DNA of 64,000 nt from Gracilimonas sp040904925 (GTDB lineage: Bacteria; Bacteroidota; Rhodothermia; Balneolales; Balneolaceae): assembly GCA_040904925.1 (NCBI GenBank), contig JBBDSP010000003.1, positions 107,898-171,897 on the forward strand, written 5' to 3'. The translations under genes and the position numbers were made by a program. This document shows, in pieces, positions 52,176 to 61,135 of this stretch (positions within the stretch are counted from its first letter, which is position 1; every line of letters starts with the position of its first letter). The notes beneath the pieces were generated by a model. The model ran no database searches and was not told the DNA's origin. It worked only from the letters and a program-made list of their open reading frames with translations.

Positions 52176-53663
52176 TTATAGTTCGAAAGCAATATATTGT
52201 TCCAGGTCATTTCGAAGTATTGTTAATAATATCACTTCGTCACCGGTTTCGATCGCTTTTTCAATCTCAGAATAAAAATCCGATCGGGATTCTACTTTCC
52301 TTTGCTTCACCTGAGTAATAATATCCTGACTGCGCAAGCCTCTTTCAAATACATTGCTTGACTCACTTACACTCTCAACAATAACTCCTTCAATATCGTT
52401 GCCTATATTTAATTGATTTCTGACAGATGAATTCAGATCAAGTACGTTAAAGCCAATGCGTTCCTGAATGCTTTCTGATTGCCGGGTTTCTGCTAAAGCC
52501 ATTTGTTCTTCAGGGCGTTTTTCCAACGTTATTTCCAGACTCATATTTTCCTGATCTCTGATAATTCCCAAAGTAACAGTATCCCCAGGTTTTTTGGACG
52601 CAATGTTGGTTCGGAAGCTATCCCAGTTTCTGATCTCATTGCCATTCAGCGATACGATCACATCTCTGGGTTGAAGTCCTGCCTTATCAGCGGGACCACC
52701 GTCTTCAACCCTACTTACAATAATTCCACGAGCGTTTTCAAGTCCCAGAGCTCTTGCCATAGTCTGATCCACTTCGCCACCGGTATACATTCCCAAATAA
52801 CCACGGCTCACCTCACCGTCCTCGATCAGGTCGTTCATGATTCGTTCAGCGAGGCTGATAGGTATTGCAAATCCAATTCCATCGTTACCACCCGATCTGG
52901 ATGCAATAGCTGAATTAATTCCAACCAATTCCCCATTCACATCGATCAATGCTCCGCCGGAGTTCCCCGGGTTGATAGCAGCATCGGTTTGAATGTAATC
53001 ACTGTAAGCTGTGAGGCTATTATTTAAAGTTCGTCCGCGCGCACTTACAATACCCATTGAAACAGTATGAGCGAGATCTTCACTAAGCGGGCTTCCGATC
53101 GCCAAAACAAAAGAACCGACTTTAAGTGCGTCACTGTCTCCCAATTCTACGGTTGGAATATTATCTACATCTACTTTCAGGACAGCAATATCTGTTTCAG
53201 GATCCGTACCGATCAATTCGGCATTTACTTCGTTACCATCAAACAATCGTACTTTGATCTCGTCCGTATCAGCGATCACATGGTTATTGGTCAATATATA
53301 TCCCTCTTCAGATACGATCACACCGGAGCCTAATCCGCGCTGCACTCTTTCTCTTGTCTCACCATCACCGCGAGGCTGCCCAAAGAATTGGGAAAAAGGA
53401 TTTACCATCCGGATCTCTTCTGTTCTCTTTGTAGTTATAGTAACTACTGCCGGATTAGTTTTCTCAGCTATATCAACGATCGCGTCATTAAAATCTTTGA
53501 GTGAAGCAACAGATCGGTTTTCAGATGACTCGATCTTGTCAACATTTGCAACATTATTGGATAGTGAAAGTGAATCCATTTCTGTGGCCCAATTAAAACC
53601 TAACAGAACTATAATAGCTGCGGCCACCCCAAATATATTTCTTACTGTGGTATTCATATTCAT
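52176..53663 (-). CDS. Do-family serine protease (HtrA/DegP-like)
   Basis: 495 residues. N-terminal membrane anchor or signal (VRNIFGVAAAIIVLLGF). Trypsin-like domain with the triad His in LTNNHVIADTDEIKV, Asp in DPETDIAVLKVD and Ser in NPGNSGGALIDV. Two PDZ domains follow (RGYLGMYTGGEVDQTMARALGLENARG and the C-terminal one near VIVESVSESSNVFERGL). It degrades or refolds damaged proteins in the periplasm. Its neighbours hsp20 and clpB support a stress role. DegP, DegQ and DegS cannot be told apart by eye. Confidence 0.94.
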   Translation of the reverse strand: MNMNTTVRNIFGVAAAIIVLLGFNWATEMDSLSLSNNVANVDKIESSENRSVASLKDFNDAIVDIAEKTNPAVVTITTKRTEEIRMVNPFSQFFGQPRGDGETRERVQRGLGSGVIVSEEGYILTNNHVIADTDEIKVRLFDGNEVNAELIGTDPETDIAVLKVDVDNIPTVELGDSDALKVGSFVLAIGSPLSEDLAHTVSMGIVSARGRTLNNSLTAYSDYIQTDAAINPGNSGGALIDVNGELVGINSAIASRSGGNDGIGFAIPISLAERIMNDLIEDGEVSRGYLGMYTGGEVDQTMARALGLENARGIIVSRVEDGGPADKAGLQPRDVIVSLNGNEIRNWDSFRTNIASKKPGDTVTLGIIRDQENMSLEITLEKRPEEQMALAETRQSESIQERIGFNVLDLNSSVRNQLNIGNDIEGVIVESVSESSNVFERGLRSQDIITQVKQRKVESRSDFYSEIEKAIETGDEVILLTILRNDLEQYIAFEL

Positions 53664-53751
53664 TTATAATTTTATTGGTGTTTGTTGTTTGCGATACTAC
53701 AACGTGTCAGCTTTTTAAAATTGTACGCATCTTCAAACCTTTACAATTCAA

Positions 53752-53785
53752 TAAAAAAACTGAAGCCCTGTCACTGGACTTCAGT
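53752..53785 (-). terminator. Terminator of hsp20
   Basis: On the minus strand ACTGAAG (53785-53779) pairs with CTTCAGT (53765-53759), 13-base loop, then seven T residues. Confidence 0.85.
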
Positions 53786-53808
53786 TCCCTTAACCAAATC
53801 GATCAAGC

Positions 53809-54237
53809 TTATGATATCTTGATCTGCTTTTTAACTTTTTCTTCGCTTTTTGCAATGGTGATATTCAATACACCGTTATTATATTTTGCCTCTATGCTGT
53901 TTTCATCAATGGTATCGGGCAGTTGGAAGGAACGGTTGAATGAACCGAAACTTGATTCAACCCGATGAAAGTTTTTACCATTTTCTTCACTCTCAAACTT
54001 ACGTTCACCACTGATTGATAAACGTCCGTTTTCGAGATCTACGTTTATATCTTCTTTGTTCATACCCGGCAGTGCTACAGAAACTTCAAACTCATTTTCT
54101 GTTTCTGAAATATCTACACTTGGCATGAACGAATCTTTGCGATAGTTGAGCGATTCATTGAAGAATTCATCCAGTATATCGCTGAAGTTTTTTGAATGAA
54201 GATCTGTGCTGGGTCGGGAATATTTTATAAGTGCCAT
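53809..54237 (-). CDS. Small heat-shock protein, Hsp20 family
   Basis: 142 residues from ATG at 54237 (MALIKYS...), supported by the ribosome site AAAGAGG just upstream; a longer frame reaches 54321 but has no support. The alpha-crystallin domain runs from about residue 38 (MPSVDISETENEFEVSVALPGMNKEDINVDLENGRLSISGERK) to FQLPDTIDENSIEAKYNNGVLNITIAK, ending KKQIKIS. ATP-independent holdase that keeps unfolded proteins soluble for ClpB/DnaK. Two dyad-like TGACAGAC elements lie upstream at 54323-54412. Confidence 0.93.
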   Translation of the reverse strand: MALIKYSRPSTDLHSKNFSDILDEFFNESLNYRKDSFMPSVDISETENEFEVSVALPGMNKEDINVDLENGRLSISGERKFESEENGKNFHRVESSFGSFNRSFQLPDTIDENSIEAKYNNGVLNITIAKSEEKVKKQIKIS

Positions 54238-54322
54238 ATCGAACCTCTTTTTTAGAGTTTTTCTTTGATAATTCACTCTAATACATACAAGCTTCATACC
54301 ATCAAAAAAAGAGTGCATCAAA

Positions 54323-54412
54323 TCTGACAGACGGACAATATGAGACTGTTGAAATTTCAGACCGGATTCAACACATAGAAATCTTGACAGACCGGAAAAG
54401 CAGGACTGTCAG
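54323..54412. promoter_or_regulatory. Repeated dyads upstream of hsp20
   Basis: CTGACAGACGGA (54324-54335) with AGACTGTT (54343-54350), and TTGACAGACCGGA (54384-54396) with GGACTGTCA (54403-54411). Two similar inverted units about 60 bases apart. Might be an operator; no known factor is assigned. Confidence 0.35.
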
Positions 54413-54437
54413 TACCACTTACAAACTTGGCAGGGAT

Positions 54438-54511
54438 TTAGGTTTTAGGTACGAGGAGTTAGGTGTTAGAGAGTTTTTGCCTAACACCTAACACCTCAAG
54501 ACTAAAACCTA
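54438..54511. repeat. Nested inverted repeat after the DAHP synthase stop
   Basis: TAGGTTTTAG (54439-54448) pairs with CTAAAACCTA (54502-54511), and GTTAGGTGTTAG (54458-54469) with CTAACACCTAAC (54481-54492). There is no T run after it, so a palindromic repeat or a factor-dependent terminator. Confidence 0.65.
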
Positions 54512-54513
54512 TC

Positions 54514-55872
54514 TTATGAATAACTTTTCTTCCACTCGCGGGCTATGAGGAAGGCCATTTCCAGACTTTGCTCGTAATTAAGGCGAGGATCACAAAAAGT
54601 CTCATAGTTGCGGTTCAGCTCGTCTTCTTCAAGCCCTTTTGCTCCGCCCACACATTCGGTAACATTATCGCCTGTGAGTTCAAGATGAACCCCGCCGAGA
54701 TAACTTCCTTCTGAACGGTGAATGGCAAATGCAGAGCGCACTTCACTTATAATATCATCAAAATTCCGGGTTTTGATTCCGCCATCGGTGCTAAAAGTAT
54801 TCCCGTGCATAGGGTCTGAGCTCCAGACTACAGGGAACCCTTCCCGGCGAACGGCTTTGATTAATTTAGGCAATTCTTTCTCTATGATGTCTTTCCCAAA
54901 CCGGGTGATCAAAACGATCTTTCCGGCTTCATGATTTGGATTGAGAGCCTCAATCAGCTCCATCGTTTCATCAATTTCATACGGTGGGCCTATCTTAATA
55001 CCAACCGGGTTATTGATGCCTTTGAAATATTCTACATGAGCTCCGTTAAGATCACGGGTTCGGTTACCCAGCCACACCATGTGTGCACTGAGATTGAAAT
55101 GACCATCTTTTCGTGGAACCGGACGGGTTTGAGCAGAATCATAATATAAATTCAGCGCTTCGTGTGAGGTGTAGAAATCAACTTTTTGAAGCGTACTGAA
55201 TGTATCGGGTGCAATGGCTTCCACAAAACGTACTGCTTTAGTAATGGACTTAACCATGTCCTCATATTCAGCGTAGTATTCATTATTCTGCATAAAATCG
55301 AGCTCCCATTGCTCAGGATGGTGCAGATCAGCAAAGCCTTCATCCGCCAGTGCTCTCAAAAAATTCAGGGTAAGCCCGGCTTTATGGTATCCCTCGACCA
55401 ATCGGTCAGGATCAGGCATGCGAATCCCTGATTCCGATTCAAAGCCATTGATAAGGTCGCCACGATAATTATGAATTTCTTCGCCGTTCACGGTCTCAAA
55501 ATCATTGGATCTTGGCTTGGCATATTGCCCCGCAATTCTTCCGACTCGTAAAACAGGAGCTCCCATTTCATGGATCAGGATAAAGCTCATTTGAAGCAAT
55601 ACCTTTACCATATTTACGATCTTTGGCGCATTGGTTGCATCAAAACTTTCAGCACAATCACCACCCTGTAACAAGAATGCTTTTCCTGCAGCAACATCTG
55701 CAAGCTTGGTTTTCAGGGCTTCAATTTCCCAGGATGTAACCAGTGGAGGTAAAGACTTTAAAGTTTGGTAACTTTCTTCTAATTTTGGCTGATTCGGATA
55801 CTTCGGAAGTTGTTTGACCGGTTTATCTTTCCAGGAAGTTGGTGACCAATTTTTATGTGCTACTTCTTGCAT
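54514..55872 (-). CDS. 3-deoxy-7-phosphoheptulonate synthase, class II (plant type)
   Basis: 452 residues. First step of aromatic amino-acid synthesis: erythrose 4-phosphate plus phosphoenolpyruvate. Class II marks: LLQGGDCAESFDA with the metal Cys, RVGRIAGQYAKPRS, EEIHNYRGDLINGFE, TSHEALNLYYDSAQTR, WLGNRTRDLNGAHVEY, GIKIGPPYEID, VWSSDPMHGNT and GGVHLELTGDNVTECVGG. Type II is unrelated in sequence to E. coli AroFGH. Lone gene; regulation not visible. Confidence 0.96.
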   Translation of the reverse strand: MQEVAHKNWSPTSWKDKPVKQLPKYPNQPKLEESYQTLKSLPPLVTSWEIEALKTKLADVAAGKAFLLQGGDCAESFDATNAPKIVNMVKVLLQMSFILIHEMGAPVLRVGRIAGQYAKPRSNDFETVNGEEIHNYRGDLINGFESESGIRMPDPDRLVEGYHKAGLTLNFLRALADEGFADLHHPEQWELDFMQNNEYYAEYEDMVKSITKAVRFVEAIAPDTFSTLQKVDFYTSHEALNLYYDSAQTRPVPRKDGHFNLSAHMVWLGNRTRDLNGAHVEYFKGINNPVGIKIGPPYEIDETMELIEALNPNHEAGKIVLITRFGKDIIEKELPKLIKAVRREGFPVVWSSDPMHGNTFSTDGGIKTRNFDDIISEVRSAFAIHRSEGSYLGGVHLELTGDNVTECVGGAKGLEEDELNRNYETFCDPRLNYEQSLEMAFLIAREWKKSYS

Positions 55873-55991
55873 AAATCTTATTTTTCTGAGTGAAGCCCAA
55901 AACTATCGGTTTTTTGTGGTTAATGCTTAAAATTCTTACACATTGTATCAATCAATGAAATATATTAGGGGCGAATTCTAAAAATCACACT

Positions 55992-57290
55992 ATGTTAGAA
56001 ACAAAACCACGAATTTTAGTTGTGGACGATCATCCTGCCCTTGTAACACTTACAAGGCATAAATTAATTCAAAAAGGGTACGAAGTTCTTACCGCACAAA
56101 ACGGAGAGGATGCACTGGAGATCGCCCGAACCGAATACCCCGACCTGATACTCAGCGATGTGGAAATGCCTATTATGGATGGATTCGAGCTTTGCGAGCG
56201 AATCAAAAAAGATTCCAGGCTTAATAAAATTCCCATTATTCTGGTTACATCCATGGTTACCACCGAAAATATAATGAAGGGAATTGAGGCCGGTGCGGAT
56301 AACTATCTCACCAAGCCTTATGATGATGCCACCCTGTATTCAAAAATTGAGCACCTGCTGGTGAATCCTCCTGTTCCCTTAAGCGAAACTGAAACAGTAG
56401 AGTTAAATATTGAGGGAAAAACCTACAACGTTATCGCAAACTACTCGCACCTGGTAAACCTGCTGATCTCTACCTATAAAAATACTCTTGCTCAAAACAA
56501 TCAGTTGAGTAAAATGCAAAGCGGCTTGAACGCTGCCAATAAGGAGCTTGAACTTATCAAGCAAGAGCATGAAGAGCTGATACACAATATATTTCCGGAG
56601 AACATTGCCGAAAATCTGCTTGCCTATGGGACGGTAACACCGGAACGATATGAAGACTCAACTATCATGTTCACTGATTTTGCAGGGTTTACAAAGGTGG
56701 TACCTACACTAAAACCTGAAAAACTTATTGAGAGTCTGTCTTTTTATTTTGATGAATTTGATGACATCATGGCCAAACATAATCTGATCAAGATCAAAAC
56801 GATCGGTGACAGTTATATGGCCGCAGGCGGATTGCCGGAACGTAACCAAACACATCCGGTAGATGCTATTTTAGCAGCTCTCAAGATCACCGATTTTGTC
56901 CGTAATTATGGGGAAAGAAATAAAACTAATGAAATGCCTTATCTGCCGATACGAATTGGCATCCATTCAGGAAAGGCGGTCGTTGGAGTGATCGGGAAAA
57001 AACGATTTGCCTATGACATTTGGGGTGAAACCGTAAATCTTGCTGCCCGTCTCGAAGAGCATTCAGAAAATAACTCCATTAATATTTCTGAAACTACCTA
57101 CCAGAGAGTTAAAGGTTTCTTTGATTGTGAAAATCGAGGCGTGATCGAGACCAAATATACCGGTAAAGTCCCGATGTATTTCGTGAACCGTATTAAACCG
57201 GAATTTTCTGAGGATGATGAAGGTCTTTTCCCAAACCGGCTTTTTATTCGGGAATACAATAATATGATCCGAACCCAAAAAGAGGATTAA
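55992..57290 (+). CDS. Response regulator fused to a class III adenylate cyclase
   Basis: 432 residues. An N-terminal receiver domain (about 1-125) has the phosphoacceptor Asp56 (LILSDVEMP), the acidic pair in VVDDHPAL, the switch Thr/Ser in LVTSM and Lys in LTKPYD. A coiled-coil linker (about 160-205) leads to a class III cyclase domain (about 218-400): TIMFTDFAGFTKVV with a metal Asp, KTIGDSYMAAGG, and FAYDIWGETVNLAARLEE. Lys269 and Asp342 at the base-selecting positions indicate ATP and so cAMP. Thus a phosphorelay may control cAMP. No partner histidine kinase is adjacent. Confidence 0.92.
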   Translation: MLETKPRILVVDDHPALVTLTRHKLIQKGYEVLTAQNGEDALEIARTEYPDLILSDVEMPIMDGFELCERIKKDSRLNKIPIILVTSMVTTENIMKGIEAGADNYLTKPYDDATLYSKIEHLLVNPPVPLSETETVELNIEGKTYNVIANYSHLVNLLISTYKNTLAQNNQLSKMQSGLNAANKELELIKQEHEELIHNIFPENIAENLLAYGTVTPERYEDSTIMFTDFAGFTKVVPTLKPEKLIESLSFYFDEFDDIMAKHNLIKIKTIGDSYMAAGGLPERNQTHPVDAILAALKITDFVRNYGERNKTNEMPYLPIRIGIHSGKAVVGVIGKKRFAYDIWGETVNLAARLEEHSENNSINISETTYQRVKGFFDCENRGVIETKYTGKVPMYFVNRIKPEFSEDDEGLFPNRLFIREYNNMIRTQKED

Positions 57291-57554
57291 ATCAGATCTC
57301 GGTTAACGATTCAGTTTAATTATTCAATCTGATCGCTTTGAGCTCGAATTCAGGCTATCCATCACCCCGTTTCTCGCTTGTTTTATTTAATTGCTCAAAC
57401 TTCCGGGAAACGAAATGATGGATTACATGGCACCACCATCAGATACCTCACATCTTGCTCCTTGAACCTAACATCTTTCATAAAAAGGAATGAAGCTTTT
57501 CCCCCTCCTGTTTTGTATTTTTCGAAGTTCTGAAATCCTAAAATCAAAGAGACT

Positions 57555-60392
57555 TTGCAGCACAACATTGTAGTACGCGGCGCCCGCGAACACAACCTTA
57601 AAAATATTGACATTGACATCCCCCGCGATCAGCTCGTGGTCATTACCGGACTCTCCGGTTCGGGAAAATCATCGCTGGCTTTTGATACCATCTATGCGGA
57701 AGGTCAGCGACGGTTTCTGGAATCTCTCTCGGCTTATGCACGGCAGTTTTTAGGGATGATGGAACGCCCTGCCGTGGATTTCATTGACGGACTTTCACCC
57801 GTGATCTCCATCGATCAAAAAACCACCAACCGAAATCCGCGTTCAACAGTGGGTACGGTTACTGAGATCTACGATTTTCTGCGACTGCTGTATGCACGGG
57901 TTGGGATTCCCTATTCCTACAAGACCGGAAATAAAATGGAGAAGCAGTCAGCCGATCAGGTTGTGGCTTCTGTTATGGATATGCCGGAAGGAACCAAAGC
58001 CTATTGCCTTGCGCCCGTTGTTAGGGGTCGTAAAGGACATTACCGGGAGCTCTTTGAACAAACCATAAAGCAGGGATTTGTAAGCGCTCGTATTGACGGA
58101 GAATTTCATGATCTGGAAAAAGACATGAAGCTGGATCGCTACAAAACACACAATATTGAGATCGTAGTAGATCGCTTTGTCATCTCCCCAAAAAGTGAAA
58201 AGCGTGTTGCCGAAAGCATTCGACTTGCACTTGAAATGGCGGATGGAAATGTGATACTTGCCATCAAAGACGGAGATGAGATCACGGATAAACTCTATTC
58301 ACAGAATCTCTTTGACCCCGAAAGTGGCATCGCTTATGAGGACCCGGCACCGAACTTATTTTCCTTCAACTCTCCGTTCGGTAATTGCAAAGAATGCGAA
58401 GGACTTGGTTACACTTACGATGTAAGCTGGGATCTTCTCGTCCCGAATAAAGAACAAAGCATTGCCGATGGCGGAATCAGGTTTCTGGGAGCTCCGCGTG
58501 ATATTTTTGTCTTCAAACAATTGAAAGCCATCCTCAATTCATTCGATCTGGATTTTGAAACCCCACTCAAAGATTTCCCTGAAGAAGCATTAGAGATCAT
58601 AATGCATGGCAGCGGGGATAGGAAATACTCAGTCAGCTACGATTTCAAAGATAACTCCGTGACTTATAAGCATAAGTTTGAGGGGCTGAGAAATACCATC
58701 ATCGATCAATATCACAACAGTAAATCCAATAAGCAGCGTGATAAAGCCAAAGCCTTCATGGATAAGGTAACCTGCCCGGAATGTAACGGCGGACGGCTCA
58801 ATAAAGAAGCACTTTCCTACAAAATTGACGGATATAATATTCATGACCTAGTGCAAAAAGATATTCAGGATCTGCGGGATACTTTATATGGTATCAGCCT
58901 GAGTGAGCGGCAGCAGACTATTGGAAATCAGGTACTAAAAGAGATCCGTGACCGCCTCGATTTTCTGCTTAATGTGGGACTCAGTTATCTCAGTATAGAC
59001 CGTGAAGCACAAACCCTGAGTGGTGGTGAAGCTCAGCGAATTCGATTGGCTACACAGATCGGAACGCAACTTGTTGGCGTACTTTATATTTTGGATGAGC
59101 CAAGTATCGGACTGCACCAACGTGATAACATCAAACTGATCAAGTCATTAGAAACCCTGCGTGATCTCGGGAATTCTGTACTGGTTGTTGAACACGACCG
59201 CGAGACCATCGAACATGCTGACTTTGTGGTAGATCTTGGTCCCGGTGCAGGAGTTAACGGAGGGCATATTGTAACTGCCGGAAAACCCAGTGAACTTGAT
59301 CCAACATCGGATACCGCCAAATTCCTGAGAGATGAAGAAGTGATTGAAGTCCCCGAAAAACGGCGAAAGGGAAATAAAAAATCCATCAAGCTAACAAACA
59401 CCCGCGGACATAATCTCCAAAATCAGGATGCCGAAATTCCATTGGGCAAATTTATATCTGTAACCGGCGTGAGTGGCAGCGGAAAAAGTTCGCTCATCAA
59501 TCAAACACTGGTTCCGATTCTTTCGAACCATTTCTACAAATCTAAAACTGTTCCCCTGCCTTACGATTCTATTGAAGGAATTGATAATGTAGACAAGATC
59601 ATTTCTATTGATCAAAGTCCTATTGGGCGAACGCCCAGATCCAACCCGGGAACATACACCAAAGTATTTGACCATGTAAGAAGGCTTTTTGCTGAACTTC
59701 CCGAGTCTAAGATCCGCGGTTACGATCAGGGGCGTTTTTCATTCAATGTGAAAGGCGGAAGATGCGAAACTTGTCAGGGTGATGGCGTTCGCAAGATCGA
59801 AATGAATTTCCTGCCGGATGTATATGTGACTTGCGAAACCTGTAACGGAAAACGTTACAATCGGGAAACACTTGAGATCTACTATAAAGGAAAGAATATC
59901 TCCGACGTGCTTAAAATGCCAATCAGCCAATCGGCAGAGTTTTTTGATGCCCAGCCGGCAATCAGCCGAATTTTGGGAACCCTGAACGATGTGGGTTTAG
60001 GATATCTCACCCTTGGGCAATCATCCACTACCCTTTCAGGCGGCGAAGCCCAGCGCATCAAGCTGGCGCGTGAGCTCTCGAAAGTGGGAACCGGAGATAC
60101 TCTTTATGTAATGGATGAACCTACCACCGGACTTCATTTCCAGGATGTACGCATGCTGGTTGATGTGATCCAGCGTTTGGTGGACAAAGGAAATTCAGTA
60201 ATAGTAATCGAACATAACCTTGATCTCATCAAAGCCGCGGACTGGATCATTGATCTTGGACCTGAAGGTGGTGCCGGCGGCGGAGAGATCACTGCAACAG
60301 GAACACCTGAAGAAGTAGCTGAAGTAGAAAAATCCTATACCGGACAGTTTTTGAAGGAAGAATTTGAGCGATTAAAGAAGGAACCTGCTTAA
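57555..60392 (+). CDS. uvrA: Excinuclease ABC subunit A
   Basis: 945 residues. TTG start (57555) chosen because it gives the usual family start (MQHNIVVRGAREHNLKNIDI) and no upstream ATG in frame exists. Two ABC units: Walker A GLSGSGKSSLAFDT and GVSGSGKSSLINQT, signatures LSGGEAQRIRLATQ and LSGGEAQRIKLARE. Zinc cysteines in CKECEGLGY..CPECNGG and CETCQGDG..CETCNGK. UvrA finds bulky DNA damage and loads UvrB. Lone gene. Confidence 0.97.
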   Translation: MQHNIVVRGAREHNLKNIDIDIPRDQLVVITGLSGSGKSSLAFDTIYAEGQRRFLESLSAYARQFLGMMERPAVDFIDGLSPVISIDQKTTNRNPRSTVGTVTEIYDFLRLLYARVGIPYSYKTGNKMEKQSADQVVASVMDMPEGTKAYCLAPVVRGRKGHYRELFEQTIKQGFVSARIDGEFHDLEKDMKLDRYKTHNIEIVVDRFVISPKSEKRVAESIRLALEMADGNVILAIKDGDEITDKLYSQNLFDPESGIAYEDPAPNLFSFNSPFGNCKECEGLGYTYDVSWDLLVPNKEQSIADGGIRFLGAPRDIFVFKQLKAILNSFDLDFETPLKDFPEEALEIIMHGSGDRKYSVSYDFKDNSVTYKHKFEGLRNTIIDQYHNSKSNKQRDKAKAFMDKVTCPECNGGRLNKEALSYKIDGYNIHDLVQKDIQDLRDTLYGISLSERQQTIGNQVLKEIRDRLDFLLNVGLSYLSIDREAQTLSGGEAQRIRLATQIGTQLVGVLYILDEPSIGLHQRDNIKLIKSLETLRDLGNSVLVVEHDRETIEHADFVVDLGPGAGVNGGHIVTAGKPSELDPTSDTAKFLRDEEVIEVPEKRRKGNKKSIKLTNTRGHNLQNQDAEIPLGKFISVTGVSGSGKSSLINQTLVPILSNHFYKSKTVPLPYDSIEGIDNVDKIISIDQSPIGRTPRSNPGTYTKVFDHVRRLFAELPESKIRGYDQGRFSFNVKGGRCETCQGDGVRKIEMNFLPDVYVTCETCNGKRYNRETLEIYYKGKNISDVLKMPISQSAEFFDAQPAISRILGTLNDVGLGYLTLGQSSTTLSGGEAQRIKLARELSKVGTGDTLYVMDEPTTGLHFQDVRMLVDVIQRLVDKGNSVIVIEHNLDLIKAADWIIDLGPEGGAGGGEITATGTPEEVAEVEKSYTGQFLKEEFERLKKEPA

Positions 60393-60451
60393 ATAACTTT
60401 TAAATAAAAATGTTCACAATGGTTGGATTCTTGTTTATATTTTAAGTCTGA

Positions 60452-61006
60452 ATGAAATTCTTTCGGACACATATCGCCCGCTCATTTAATGTAGGCATCT
60501 TACTTGCCGGCCTTGTTTTCTATTTCATGAAACCGGTCAGTGAAAATGCCGAGCATGATGCTTTCGCATCCTGGTTGCAATCCAATCTGAAATCGAGCAC
60601 CAATGCTGAAATTACCGATCAAATTCGCGGGCTTTCCAAAGCTGATGGACAATTAGAATCTGTAATCCGGGAAGCCTCAGCACTTGTGAAAGCAAATGCC
60701 GATGAATTCGAACTCCCTGTAAATTCTCAATCTCAGGATGAGAACGAAGTATTTCGGGTTTTGCTGAAAGAATGGAATGCGTATCAGAGTTCATCCTCAG
60801 GTATGGGCAAAGCCGTACTTATTAAGCAGACACAACCGAATTCTGTATTACCGGTTGATGGTTTTTCTTTTGGAACCAAATCTGTCTCTCAGCAGCATAA
60901 TGTTGTAATTGCAGATGCAGGAATTTCACTTAAACATGAAATCGCTCCAACTAACAGTTTTCATCTTATCCCTATTTCGGGTGGAACAGCGATCAACGCC
61001 CCCTGA
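60452..61006 (+). CDS. Unknown membrane-anchored small protein
   Basis: 184 residues. N-terminal membrane span (about residues 12-27, FNVGILLAGLVFYFMK), the rest periplasmic, hydrophilic, no repeats. A Ser/Gln-rich tail ends GGTAINAP. I recognise no domain. It sits between uvrA (60 bases) and secD (about 130 bases), all on one strand, but the gaps do not show that they share a transcript. Gene-like by length and base use. Confidence 0.6.
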   Translation: MKFFRTHIARSFNVGILLAGLVFYFMKPVSENAEHDAFASWLQSNLKSSTNAEITDQIRGLSKADGQLESVIREASALVKANADEFELPVNSQSQDENEVFRVLLKEWNAYQSSSSGMGKAVLIKQTQPNSVLPVDGFSFGTKSVSQQHNVVIADAGISLKHEIAPTNSFHLIPISGGTAINAP

Positions 61007-61135
61007 TCTTTTTCTACTCAATCCACTCTTTCACACTAAGGCAGAATATTGATTATGAACCGGGCTTAGAAAACTGCCTGATCAATATTATGCAGATATT
61101 TAATTCAATTATTCAAACTCTAAAAATTTACAATC

